Origin: Macrostomum hystrix
Lineage: Eukaryota > Platyhelminthes > Macrostomidae
Length of the DNA stretch: 64,000 bases
Assembly: GCA_950097015.1 (NCBI GenBank)
Contig: CATNEN010000001.1
Coordinates: 20,050,001 to 20,114,000 of the forward strand
Direction: 5' to 3'
The notes under the pieces are model-generated. The model worked only from the letters and a program-made list of their open reading frames with translations, did not search any database and was not told where the DNA came from. Positions within the stretch are counted from its first letter, which is position 1; each line of letters begins with the position of its first letter. The position numbers and the translations under genes were made by a program. This document shows, piece after piece, positions 1-40,200 of this stretch.

Positions 1-183
1 TCCTACAAATCTAAATTCTTTCCTGACCTCTCCCATCTCTTTTAATACAGTTTTTAAATCCTTAAAATGTTAATCCTATCTGACTGATATGGGAATGTCA
101 AATTATTGATTGACTGATTGACTGAAGACATTAGCTACAGTTTGATAGTGTAAAATTGTGTCTAATGGCCATCTCACTCGCAG

Positions 184-1132
184 TACACGGAGGAGAAACT
201 TGGCCAGGCCGAATGCACCGAATATCCGGCCGAATTCAAGGAGCTCCTGCGCATAGCCGATGCCACTCAGCAGTGGACCGAACGGGTGATCAAATGCACC
301 GAGGCTGTACTGCAGCCCAACCCGGCCTACAGGGTGGAGGATTTGATGTGCGAGAAGCTAGAGAGGGAGCGCCGCGATCGTGTGACGCCGCTAGAAGACT
401 TCGGCAATGTTCTGACAACGGCCGGCGCCGAATTGGGGCCGACTACAGACTATGGCGGCGCCCTGGTTCGGGTCGGCCAAGTGCAGAAGGAGCTGGCCCA
501 ATTGGAGCGAGATTTCGTGCGCACCTCCAGCCTGTCGTTTCTAAGGCCGCTTCGCGAATTCCTCGAGGCCGATGTTAAAGCTGCCGCCAAGGAGAGGCGC
601 GAACTGGAAAAGGCTCGACTGGATTTGGACAGCGCCAAGGGCAGGGCTAAGAGGGGCCGCGACCCCGCCTCTGTGGTGAGCAGCTGGGGAGTCTGAAGAT
701 GGCTTTTTCAGGTGTGAGTTTGGGATCTTCAGGTGTGAGTTTGGGATCTTCAGGTGTGAGTTTGGGATCTTCAAGTGTGAGTTTGGGATCTTCAGGCGTG
801 AGTTAGTAGTTTTCCCTGAAATTTCACCACGATACAAAAAACACTTTTAAACTACAGCCCGAATCTGATTACGAGAGGGAGCAACAACAGTTTGACAGGC
901 AGTTGGAAGTCACTCGCCTGCTTTTGGAGGGCATTAAGTGTGCTCACGTGAGTATTTTTAGCTCTCTGTAGCTCTTTTAATCTCAAGCACTTGCTATGTG
1001 TCACCATCATGATTCTCCTCAATTTTAATAGGCGAATCACTTGCGCGCGTTGAAGGACTTCGCGGAGGCACAGATGCAGTTCCACGCTGAGTGCTTTCAC
1101 AAGATGCAGGAGGTGCGCCGAGACCTCAATAG
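184..1132 (+). CDS. SH3GLB: Endophilin-B (SH3GLB) BAR-domain protein, partial, three exons
   Basis: Three exons in one frame encode most of an N-BAR membrane-bending domain: 184-675, 858-947 and 1032-1132. Exon 1 opens after a TCGCAG acceptor with YTEEKLGQAE, which matches animal endophilin-B (F/YTEEKLGQAE), and continues through LQPNPAYRVED, GAELGPTTDYGGAL and RLDLDSAKGRAKRGR. Exon 2 carries FDRQLEVTRLLLEGI and exon 3 carries HLRALKDFAEAQMQFHAEC, the last BAR helix. Boundaries are GTGAGC, GTGAGT and AG|GTGAGT donors, and exon phases agree (0, 0, then 2). The family curves and tubulates membranes in autophagy and mitochondrial dynamics. The start exon, with the amphipathic helix, lies left of the window. 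No SH3 exon is visible downstream. If the last donor is not used, an in-frame TGA at 1134-1136 ends the protein straight after the BAR domain. Family call is firm; the 3' end is unresolved. Confidence 0.9.
705..803 (+). repeat. 21-bp minisatellite in endophilin intron 1, about 4 copies
   Basis: The unit runs from GTGTGAG to GATCTTCAG, so each copy begins with a splice-donor-like GT and ends with an acceptor-like CAG. It begins about 35 bp after the exon 1 donor and fills much of the 182-bp intron (676-857). Confidence 0.9.
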
Positions 1133-1136
1133 GTGA

Positions 1137-2090
1137 GTCTCACTCTACCTCTACACGAAATATATTTTTATGTACTTTTCGAGCTCTCGCTGAAAAAATA
1201 CTCACTATTTGCATCTACACTACTACTGTGACGCAACTGAACAGTAGTACTATGTATTTATAGCAGCAAGTCTTTGAAGTCTAGTTTTTTCTGTAATAAT
1301 TTTTTCTAGAGTATCATAAACTTACCTTTTATGCTTATACTTATTATTACGAATACAAATGCCTTCAAATTTGCAAAACAATTTTAGCAGCTAAATCTAC
1401 TTGAAGCGTCTGCGGATGGCTGAGAAATTGGAGAAAATATGATAAACTGAAAGTAACTTTTGCTTTACCAGGTGAATTGTCGCAATGTTTATTCTGTCTG
1501 CTTGAAGGGCAGATAAAATTTTATGATTTTATTTGTGTTATGGAACTCAAGTCAGGCAAATGTTTCTAAATAATTTTTACACTAGTTCTGTAACACCAAA
1601 CTTAATGTTGGTGCAAATTTTTTCTGTTTGTTGAATTTCTTTGGTTAGTTTGAGTGCTTCCATTAGTTTAGTACTGCCTATTCTGTCTATCATTTATTGT
1701 TTCAGACTCTATATAATGTGCTTCCAATATACACGGAATCATTTGGAAATCTCGATAATCAAACAATTGTACTTTTGCCAAAAGGGTCTCTGACAATGTT
1801 TATTTCAGTGCCATAAGCGAGCAGTTTATTTTTCAGTTCTTCTCTATTTGGTTTTCTGGTATAAATTTCAAGCTTGCCTTTTTGTGTTACTAAGCAAAGT
1901 CGATTATTTTCATTTATCACATCATTTATTATACTTTGGTAGTAGCCTGTTTTGCATATACTAAACTGTTTATTTTTTCCGGTTGTTAAGAAATAAATTC
2001 GTTACTCAGCATTCTGAGTTCTAGTCCAATCTGGTGTTTTTTGTTGCCAACAGACACTACAAATTAAAAATTAAGAATAAAATGCCTTTT
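1137..2090. other. AT-rich stretch without a recognised gene
   Basis: No SH3 domain or other known exon is visible here. The only notable thing is an 80-codon minus-strand open frame at 1759-2001 (stop TGA at 1759-1761, bounded upstream by TAA at 2002-2004) without a good ATG. It reads with plausible protein composition (for example LCLVTQKGKLEIYTRKPN) but I recognise no family. It may be a relic of a mobile element or chance. Confidence 0.3.
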
Positions 2091-2106
2091 GTCATTCTAT
2101 GCAAAT

Positions 2107-3002
2107 CTGTCACTCTTAGGATCCGTCACTCTGTCTCTCTTAGGATCTGTCACTCTGTCTCTCTTAGGATCCGTCACTCTGTCTCTCTTAGGATCCGTCA
2201 CTCTGTCTCTCTTAGGATCCGTCACTCTGTCTCTCTTAGGATCCGTCACTCTCTATCTCTTAGGATCCGTCACTCTGTCTCTCTTAGGATCTGTCACTCT
2301 GTCTCTCTTAGGATCTGTCACTCTGTCTCTCTTAGGATCCGTCACTCTGTCTCTCTTAGGATCTGTCACTCTGTCTCTCTTAGGATCCGTCACTCTGTCT
2401 CTCTTAGGATCCGTCACTCTGTCTCTCTTAGGATCCGTCACTCTCTATCTCTTAGGATCCGTCACTCTGTCTCTCTTAGGATCTGTCACTCTGTCTCTCT
2501 TAGGATCTGTCACTCTGTCTCTCTTAGGATCTGTCACTCTGTCTCTCTTAGGATCCGTCACTCTGTCTCTCTTAGGATCTGTCACTCTGTCTCTCTTAGG
2601 ATCTGTCACTCTGTCTCTCTTAGGATCCGTCACTCTGTCTCTCTTAGGATCCGTCACTCTGTCTCTCTTAGGATCTGTCACTCTGTCTCTCTTAGGATCC
2701 GTCACTGTCTCTCTTAGGATCTGTCACTCTGTCTCTCTTAGGATCCGTCACTCTCTATCTCTTAGGATCCGCCACTCTGTCTCTCTTAGGATCCGTCACT
2801 CTGTCTCTCTTAGGATCTGTCACTCAGTCTTCCTCTTAGGATCCGTCACTCTGTCTTCCTCTTAGGATCTGTCACTCTGTCTTCCTCTTAGGATCTGTCA
2901 CTCTCTATCTCTTTGGATCTGTCACTCTCTATCTCTTAGGATCTGTCACTCTCTATCTCTTTGGATCTGTCACTCTCTATCTCTTAGGATCTGTCACTCT
3001 GT
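2107..3002 (+). repeat. 24-bp minisatellite, about 37 copies
   Basis: The unit contains GTCACTCTGTCTCTCTTAGG followed by ATCC or ATCT. On the + strand each copy reads as a polypyrimidine tract ending in TTAG, like a 3' splice acceptor. Copies become more varied after 2820 (TCTTCCTC and CTATCTC versions). The long open frames here are artefacts of the repeat. Confidence 0.97.
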
Positions 3003-3690
3003 TAGAATTTTAAAAGGATCTTAAATAAATTTCTTAAACAGTGTTAATTATGTAATCATTTTAAAACGGCAAACAGAATAATTTACACAATGTGACCAAC
3101 TTACATCATTTATTTATTATTAAAAAATTAATCAAAAATTAACTTTAGAAAATACTTCTAAAGTATTTTTATATTGTTTACTTCCATAAAGCCTCAATAT
3201 CCAGAAAGGTGCAAAAATTGTTTGAAACGCAAAAAATCGAACTTAAGTTTTCACAGAATAAAACAATGAAACAAAAAATGTGAATTTATTTAAGAAGAAA
3301 ATGACTCAACTGCAACACCAAATGAGTTAAATGAGGTCACAGAAAATATGTCCCGATCAACTACTTGTGGTCAGTATAAACAAGTAGTGTGAACGAACAT
3401 AAAAAATTCAAAATGGAAATCAGCTCAATTTTCATGCCTTTTTCTCAGGTGGAACAACTGGAAGTGATGGCAAAAATTTGTTCGATTAAAGTAATTAAGA
3501 AAAGCAAAAAAACATTTTCGCAAACTAATTATAAAAGAAATGATAATGAAGGTGTGCAACAAGGTTTTTAGTTATCTGTGGGTATGTATATGCATTCAGA
3601 GCATGTCTTTTTCAATGGTGCTGTGATTCTATAAGCAGATCAGTAAAGCCTGGAAATTGTTGGGAAAGTATATTTCTGATTTAAAATGAT
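3003..3690. other. AT-rich non-coding stretch
   Basis: Very AT-rich, with no exon-like coding and no motif I recognise. It lies between the endophilin exons and the 3' end of the convergent collagen gene. An AATAAA on the minus strand near 3282 could be a distant collagen poly(A) signal, but this is speculative. Confidence 0.4.
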
Positions 3691-4440
3691 ATTTCGACGA
3701 CCTTTGTCATTAAAGTCATTCAGCAGTGACTTGGTCATTACAAACAAGTCATTCAATGACGCGGTCAGTATACAGGTCATTAAATGATTCGTTCATTAAA
3801 TTGGTCATCAAATTACCTCGTTCATTACATAATTCATTAACTCGGTCATGACAGGTTATTCAATGACTCGGTCATTACACAGGTCATTCAGTGACTCGGT
3901 TGTTTACACAGGTCATTCAGTGACTTGGTCATTACATTGTTCATTAAATGACTCGGTCATTATACAGGTCATTCAATGATTCGGCCATGACAAAGGTCAT
4001 TCAATGACGTGATCATTACACATGTCATTCAATGACTCGGTCACTATACTGGTCATTCAATGACTCGGTCATTATATACAGGTCATTAAATGATTCGGCC
4101 ATGACAAAGGTCATTCAATGACGTGATCATTACACAGGTCATTCAATGACTCGGTCACTATACTGGTCATTCAATGACTCGGTCATTATACAGGTCATTA
4201 AATGACTCGGTCATGACACAGGTCACTCAATGACTCGGTCATTATACTGGTCATTCAATGACTCGGTCATTATACTGGTCATTCAATGACTCAATCAATA
4301 TTCTGGTCATTAAATGACTCGGTCATGACACAGGTCACTCAATGACTCGGTCATTATACTGGTCATTCAATGACTCGGTCATTATACTGGTCATTCAATG
4401 ACTCGGTCATTATACTGGTCATTCAATGACTCGGTCATGG
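3690..4440 (+). repeat. About 28-bp tandem repeat with internal inverted words (GGTCATTCAATGACTCGGTC)
   Basis: The unit alternates GTCATT and AATGAC, so each copy can fold back on itself. It is diverged on the left (3690-3960) and nearly homogeneous on the right. It lies just past the stop codon of the minus-strand collagen gene, so it may be part of its 3' UTR or flank. Confidence 0.93.
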
Positions 4441-4532
4441 CTTATTTCGCTCACCCGTAGCTGCTGCAGTGCCGCAGTCATGTGTCGTGCAAATAGAAAA
4501 GCCGCGCCTTAATTAATGATTTTTCCATAGCT

Positions 4533-33899
<29,367 letters not shown>

Positions 33900-33903
<4 letters not shown>

Positions 33904-34020
33904 TGGTCAGTTTCTCCCCGACCAATGGCAAGGCCCGCTGGCATAACGACCACGAGGGTAGTTCAAATGCTCACATTTTTCTTTATCTCTGTATCACCTA
34001 AAATATTCAACCAATCGCCT
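33900..34020 (-). promoter_or_regulatory. Possible collagen promoter with CCAAT boxes
   Basis: Three CCAAT pentamers occur just upstream of or at the collagen start: 33902-33906 (minus strand), 33922-33926 and 34011-34015 (plus strand). The first two form an inverted pair 20 bp apart. No clear TATA box was seen. The first overlaps the most upstream ATG, which argues for a downstream start codon. Promoter assignment is inference. Confidence 0.35.
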
Positions 34021-34075
34021 TGACAACCGGCCAATTTTTTTCCACTATAACCGATGATGAAACAACTTCATCTAG

Positions 34076-34270
34076 ATGATGATGATGATGATGATGATGA
34101 TGATCATCATCATCATCATAAAAATAATCATCATCATCATCATAATAATCATCATCATAATCATCATCATCATAATAATAATAATAATAATAATAATAAT
34201 CATCATAATAATAATCATCATCATCATAATCATCATCATAATCATCACCATCATAATCATCATCATAATC

Positions 34271-34308
<38 letters not shown>

Positions 34309-34810
34309 CATCATCATAATAAAAATAAAAATCATCATCATCATCATCATCATAATCATCATCATCATCATCATAATCATCATTATCATCATCATCATAA
34401 TCATCATCATCATCATCATCATCATAATCATCATCATCATCATAATCATAATCATCATCATCATCATCATAATCATCATTATCATCATCATCATCATCAT
34501 CATCATCATAATCATAATCATCATCATCATAATCATCATCATCATTATCATCATAATCATAATAATAATAATAATAATCATCATCATAATAATAATCATA
34601 ATAATAATAATAATAATAATAATAATCATCATCATAATAAAAATCATCATCATCATCATCATCATAATCATCATCATCATCATAATCATAATAATAATAA
34701 TAATAATCATCATCATCATAATCATCATCATCATCATAATCATAATAATAATAATAATAATAATAATCATCATCATCATAATCATCATCATCATCATCAT
34801 AATCATCATT

Positions 34811-34848
<38 letters not shown>

Positions 34849-34890
34849 AATCATCATCATCATCATCATCATTATCATCATCATCATATG
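34076..34890 (+). repeat. Mixed (ATC)n/(ATT)n trinucleotide microsatellite, about 0.8 kb
   Basis: Almost only CAT, AAT and rare AAA triplets. The + strand is nearly free of G for about 780 bases. It lies about 170 bp upstream of the collagen start. All frames are open but meaningless (His/Asn, Ile or Asp/Tyr runs). Confidence 0.98.
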
Positions 34891-36100
34891 TCATCATAAA
34901 GGCAAAAAGTGGTCTATACAGAGCAATGTCAGCTGTCCTTGTCACCTGGATCTTCGGCAAGAATCGTTGAATATCTCGACGATGCTGAGGTCGGACGGCT
35001 TTGAAAGTTGGTTCATCGTAAAGGGCGGAAAGTGTTGATCAATATGTTAGACTGTCACGAAGTAGCCAGCGGGTATGTAGCTCTGCGGACATTCCCCATA
35101 CTGGGTGCATGCTGTTAAGAGTTTACAGAATCGAAAATAAGAGACACAGGTGAGGCAAATTCAAGGCATCGCTGGTTGCTTGTTTTGCAAGTAACGCAAT
35201 TCCATTTTAAAGGACTATGTTACTCAGAGAAGCGATAACTTTTATTAATATATATTTAAATAATGAGTGTTTCAAGACTATCAACTATGAACTTCTAAGC
35301 GGCCAGCTTGCTGTTGGAGAAGACAGAAGATGACCAGGTCGGAGGGAGGGCAGGCGAGACTGATAAGCGGGACAACAATGTTTAAAAAAGCAGGCATAAG
35401 CGCTAGGGCGGCCCTTTAATAAAAACGCACACAAAAACAAGCGGGGAAAAAGCTTTGAGGATTCAGAAGAAACGGCCCAAACTAGGGCGAACTTTTGGTC
35501 GGAACTGAAATGAAAACAAACTGCTAAGAATTTCAGCAAAAGGAAAAATTGTGTTTTTTTTGGTCAGCAAAAATAGGCAGTCAAGCGAACGGTAGTCCTA
35601 CTGCCAGTAGAGCAGCTGGCGTTGCTAAGCAACATTTTATCTAAAAAAATTGACACAAAATTCGCGGACAAAAACGCTACGATAAATAAGCCGGGGTGGT
35701 AGGGCGTGTTTTAATGATGATTTTGAACAGAAAACTAAACAGGACAGAATAAACCTGGGCGGGGCACTCAGTTTACACAAAATTTTAGCTTTTTTTGCAG
35801 AAAAAAACAACTGAATAACACCAGAAGCAGCAGCAGGGGCAACAACAACAAAACAAACAATCAACAACAAAAAACTGGATTAGCAGAGAAAAAACACTGG
35901 GACCAACTGAATAAGAACGAGCATAAATTAACAAAACACACCTGTGTTTTTAGCGACTTTTGTTGGGCTGTGGCTGTGCTTGTCGCTTTAAGAAAAAGAA
36001 GAAGATTCAGGCCGAGTTTGAGCAAGGAAGAAAGAGAGGCGACTTCACTGAGATTGAGCAAGAATGCTGAACTGTTGAACTAGCCGAAATTTAACTGGTG
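34891..36100. other. Flank between the collagen promoter and the SYNCRIP 3' end
   Basis: No coding exon recognised. A minus-strand AATAAA near 35237 is a candidate distal poly(A) signal for the SYNCRIP-like gene, which would give a 3' UTR of about 2 kb. The 32-bp segment 34952-34983 recurs with 3 differences at 52545-52576, so it belongs to a dispersed repeat family. Confidence 0.4.
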
Positions 36101-36104
36101 TCTA

Positions 36105-36330
36105 ACACAATGGTCAGTGTGCCTAACAGGTTGGAAAATGTGCCTAAAATTTTGGAAAGTGTCTAACAGGTTGCACAATGTGTCTAACAGGTTGGACTAT
36201 GTGTCTAACAGGTTGGACAAAGTGTCTAACAGGCTGGACAAAGTGTCTAACAGGTTCAACAAAGTTATCTAACAGGCTGGACAAAGTGTCTAACAGATTG
36301 GACAGCGGGTCTAACAGGGGTAAAAATTAC
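36105..36330 (+). repeat. About 21-bp degenerate repeat (GTGTCTAACAGGTTGGACAA)
   Basis: About ten diverged copies. Shares the GTGTCTAACAG core with arrays in the collagen introns. Lies in the presumed 3' UTR or flank of the SYNCRIP-like gene. Confidence 0.88.
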
Positions 36331-37279
36331 TACCAATGGGCAGGAAGTTATGTCTAACATATAATACAGTAGAAGGGCATTACAGATACAGATAATCAGA
36401 TACTGAAGGTAGATAATTTAATGGAACATATATTATGTTGGCAATAGGGTTGTATTGATACCCAACTCACATATTTATGCACACAAAAAACATATTAATT
36501 ATAAAAAATATAGTAGAATGATGAGCTCGACAAATCAGTTGTACAGAGAAGCACTCAGGAAGAAAAGCAAAATGATATTATTATATAAATAAGATTATAA
36601 ATATCTCAACAAAAGTGTTATAATAATGGCATAATAAAACCCGTACATACTCACAGGAGCACACACTAAGTGTTTCTATTAAAATAATTTACAATGTCTA
36701 TCAGACGACAACAGAGCGAATGTGTAGGCGTGGCAATAATTTTTTGAAGGAGAAAACGTGACGTGACACATTAGGCAGGCTATATACTACTCACACTAGC
36801 GAGCTGACAGTAGTATCAGTGTGGAGAGGGAAGATTTTCAAATTTCTAAGCTAGATTTGAGCGGCATTTATGGACAAGAATAGAAATTGAGTGCCAGTGG
36901 GAGACAATGCTAATTAGAACCGGGGCGGTACTAGACCGGGATTCGCCAGTGAAGGATAGCGGCGGGAGGTGGGTGGCTTGCTGCTGGGGTAACAAAAACC
37001 GAAATTTGAGCACCAAAAAAGTTAATAAGAAAATCACGCGGAAGCAAATAAAAAAAGAGAAGAGATGAGGCTGAAGCGAAAGTCACGGACATTATTATTA
37101 ACAAACTAAGGAGTAGAAATATAAAATAACAAACAGGCAACACAATTCACAACAGAATGGCACGGAGATCAGCATCGGTCACTAACGGATAGGTGCAGAA
37201 CTATTCAATTACAAGGCTGAAGTTCCCACCTAAACTGAACAAGTTTGAACAAAAAATAGGAAAATAGAATTGGGCCTAG
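36331..37279. other. Presumed 3' UTR of the SYNCRIP-like gene
   Basis: Follows the stop codon at 37280 on the minus strand. No exon, RNA gene or repeat recognised. Confidence 0.45.
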
Positions 37280-40200
37280 TTATGAATGTTGGTAGGGTTG
37301 CTGCTGCTGCTGCTGCTGCGGCTCGGGTCTGGAGTTCGGACCACCGGACTGACGGCTGCCTCGATTGTTGGAGAATGGTGGCCTTGAACCGCCTCTGCCG
37401 CCGCCGCGTGGGGGACCCATGCCAGCAGGTATAGGCTGCTGCTGCTGCAGCTGCTGCGGCAGCTGGTAGCTCCGGGATACGCCGACAGTTGCAGCACCGC
37501 CTCTAGGCTGCCTGCTGCCAGAAACGATTGCCGCCTGCTGCGGTTGCATCATTGGGCCAAGGTGATGAGGCTGTGGAGGATAAGGCTGATGATAGGGAGC
37601 TACTGGCATGTGCTGCTGCTGCTGTTGCTGATGATGCGGTGGATAGTACATCTGCTGTGGCTGGTGGTCCATTGTGACAGACCAAGAGCCGGCGGTGGCA
37701 GCGGCAGCCGGGTGGGCCGTGTGATCGACTCCGGCCGCGGGAACTCCGTACTGATGGTGCTGGTCAGCGCTGGGGCCGTAGCCACCCCCGCCGCTAGCAG
37801 CCCAGGGCACGCCAGGCATGCCCTGAAAAAGTTGAGAGCCGGTCTAGAACTTTAGAGATATATCTACAGACACTACAATCACAGATCACAGATCTACAGA
37901 CACTAAAATCTAGATCACAGATCTACAAACACTAAGATCTAGATCACAGATCTACAGACACTAAAATCTAGATCACAGATCTACAGACACTAAAATCTAG
38001 ATCACAGATCTACGGACACTAAAATCTAGATCACAGATCTACAGACACTAAAATCTAGATCACAGATCTACAGACACTAAAATCTAGATCATAGATCTAC
38101 CGACACTAAAGTCTAGATCATAGATCTACCGACACTAAAATATAGATCATAGATCTACCGACACTAATATGTAGATCATAGATCTACCGACACTAAAATC
38201 TAGATCATAGATCTACAGACACTAAAGTCTAGATCATAGATCTACCGACACTAAAATCTAGATCATAGATCTACCGACACTAAAATATAGATCATAGATC
38301 TACCGACACTAAAATCTAGATCACAGATCTACAGACACTAAAGTCTAGATCATAGATCTACAGTCACTAAAATCTAGATCATAGATCTATAGTCACTAAA
38401 ATCTAGATCACAGATCTACAGACACTAAAGTCTAGATCATAGATCTACAGTCACTAAAATCTAGATCATAGATCTACAGTCACTAAAATCTAGATCACAG
38501 ATCTACAGACACTAAAATCTAGATCACAGATCTACAGACACTAAAGTCTAGATTATAGATCTACAGTCACTAAAATCTAGATCACAGATCTACAGACACT
38601 AAAGTCTAGATCATAGATATACAGTCACTAAAATCTAGATCATAGATCTACAGTCCCTAAAATCTAGATCATAGATCTATAGTCACTAAAATCTAGATCA
38701 TAGATCTACAGTCACTAAAATCTAGATCATAGATCTATAGTCACTAAAATCTAGATCACAGATCTACAGACACTAAAGTCTAGATCATAGATCTACAGTC
38801 ACTAAAATCTAGATCATAGATCTACAGTCACTAAAATCTAGATCACAGATCTACAGACACTAAAATCTAGATCATATAAGATCCTCAGACACTAAAGTCT
38901 CACCGGATAAGCGGCATGTTGCTGAGGGTGGTAGTAGCCAGTCTGGTAGGGAGCGGGCTGGTGGTGCTGCGGAAGGTAGGCAGCGGATATTGGGCCGGAC
39001 ATGACTGGCATGGCTGTTGACCGCATTCTTCGCTCCTCCTTTCGCTGCTTGGCCCTCTCGGAGACCGGCTTGGCTAGGGTGACGCTGAGTGGGCCGCTCT
39101 TGCCAACACTGGTGCCGTTCAGCTTCTCCATGGCTCTGAGAGCGTCTTCGCGCTCTTCGAAGTGCACAAAGCCGTAGTCTTTCACCTTCTTGACGCGCTC
39201 CAGTGGGCCGTAGGCGGAGAACACCTGACAGTGATTATTAATTTGATAACCTGATTAAAAGGGCATTCTGGATTTCTATATAGATTTGGGGATTCTTATC
39301 CACACAGTGGCAGAGCTTCTGTTTATAGATTTGGGGATTCTTATCCACAGTGGCAGAGCTTCTATTATATTTATAGATTTGCGGAATCTTATCTTCACAG
39401 TGGCAGAGTTTCTATTTATAGATTTGGGGATTCTTATTCTCACAGTGGCAGAGCTTCTATTTATAGATTTGGGGATTCTTATCCACACAGTGGCAGAGCT
39501 TCTGTTTATAGATTTGGGGATTCTTATCCACAGTGGCAGAGCTTCTATTATATTTATAGATTTGCGGAATCTTATCTTCACAGTGGCAGAGTTTCTATTT
39601 ATAGATTTGGGGATTCTTATTCTCACAGTGGCAGAGCTTCTATTTATAGATTTGGGGATTCTTATCCACACAGTGGCAGAGCTTCTGTTTATAGATTTGG
39701 GGATTCTTATCCACACAGTGGCAGAGCTTCTATTTATAGATTTGGGGATTCTTATCCACACAGTGGCAGAGCTTCTGTTTATAGATTTGGGGATTCTTAT
39801 CCACAGTGGCAGAGCTTCTATTATATTTATAGATTTGCGGAATCTTATCTTCACAGTGGCAGAGTTTCTATTTATAGATTTGGGGATTCTTATTCTCACA
39901 GTGGCAGAGCTTCTATTTATAGATTTGGGGATTCTTATCCACACAGTGGCAGAGCTTCTGTTTATAGATTTGGGGATTCTTATCCACAGTGGCAGAGCTT
40001 CTATTATATTTATAGATTTGCGGAATCTTATCTTCACAGTGGCAGAGTTTCTATTTATAGATTTGGGGATTCTTATTCTCACAGTGGCAGAGCTTCTATC
40101 TATAGATTTGGGGATTCTTATTCTCACAGTGGCAGAGCTTCTATTTATAGATTTGGGGATTCTTATTCTCACAGTGGCAGAGCTTCTATTTATAGATTTG

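Noticed and set aside
34007-35038. Long poly-His/Asn, poly-Ile, poly-Met and poly-Asp/Tyr frames
   Set aside because: Products of an ATC/ATT microsatellite open on both strands; not genes.
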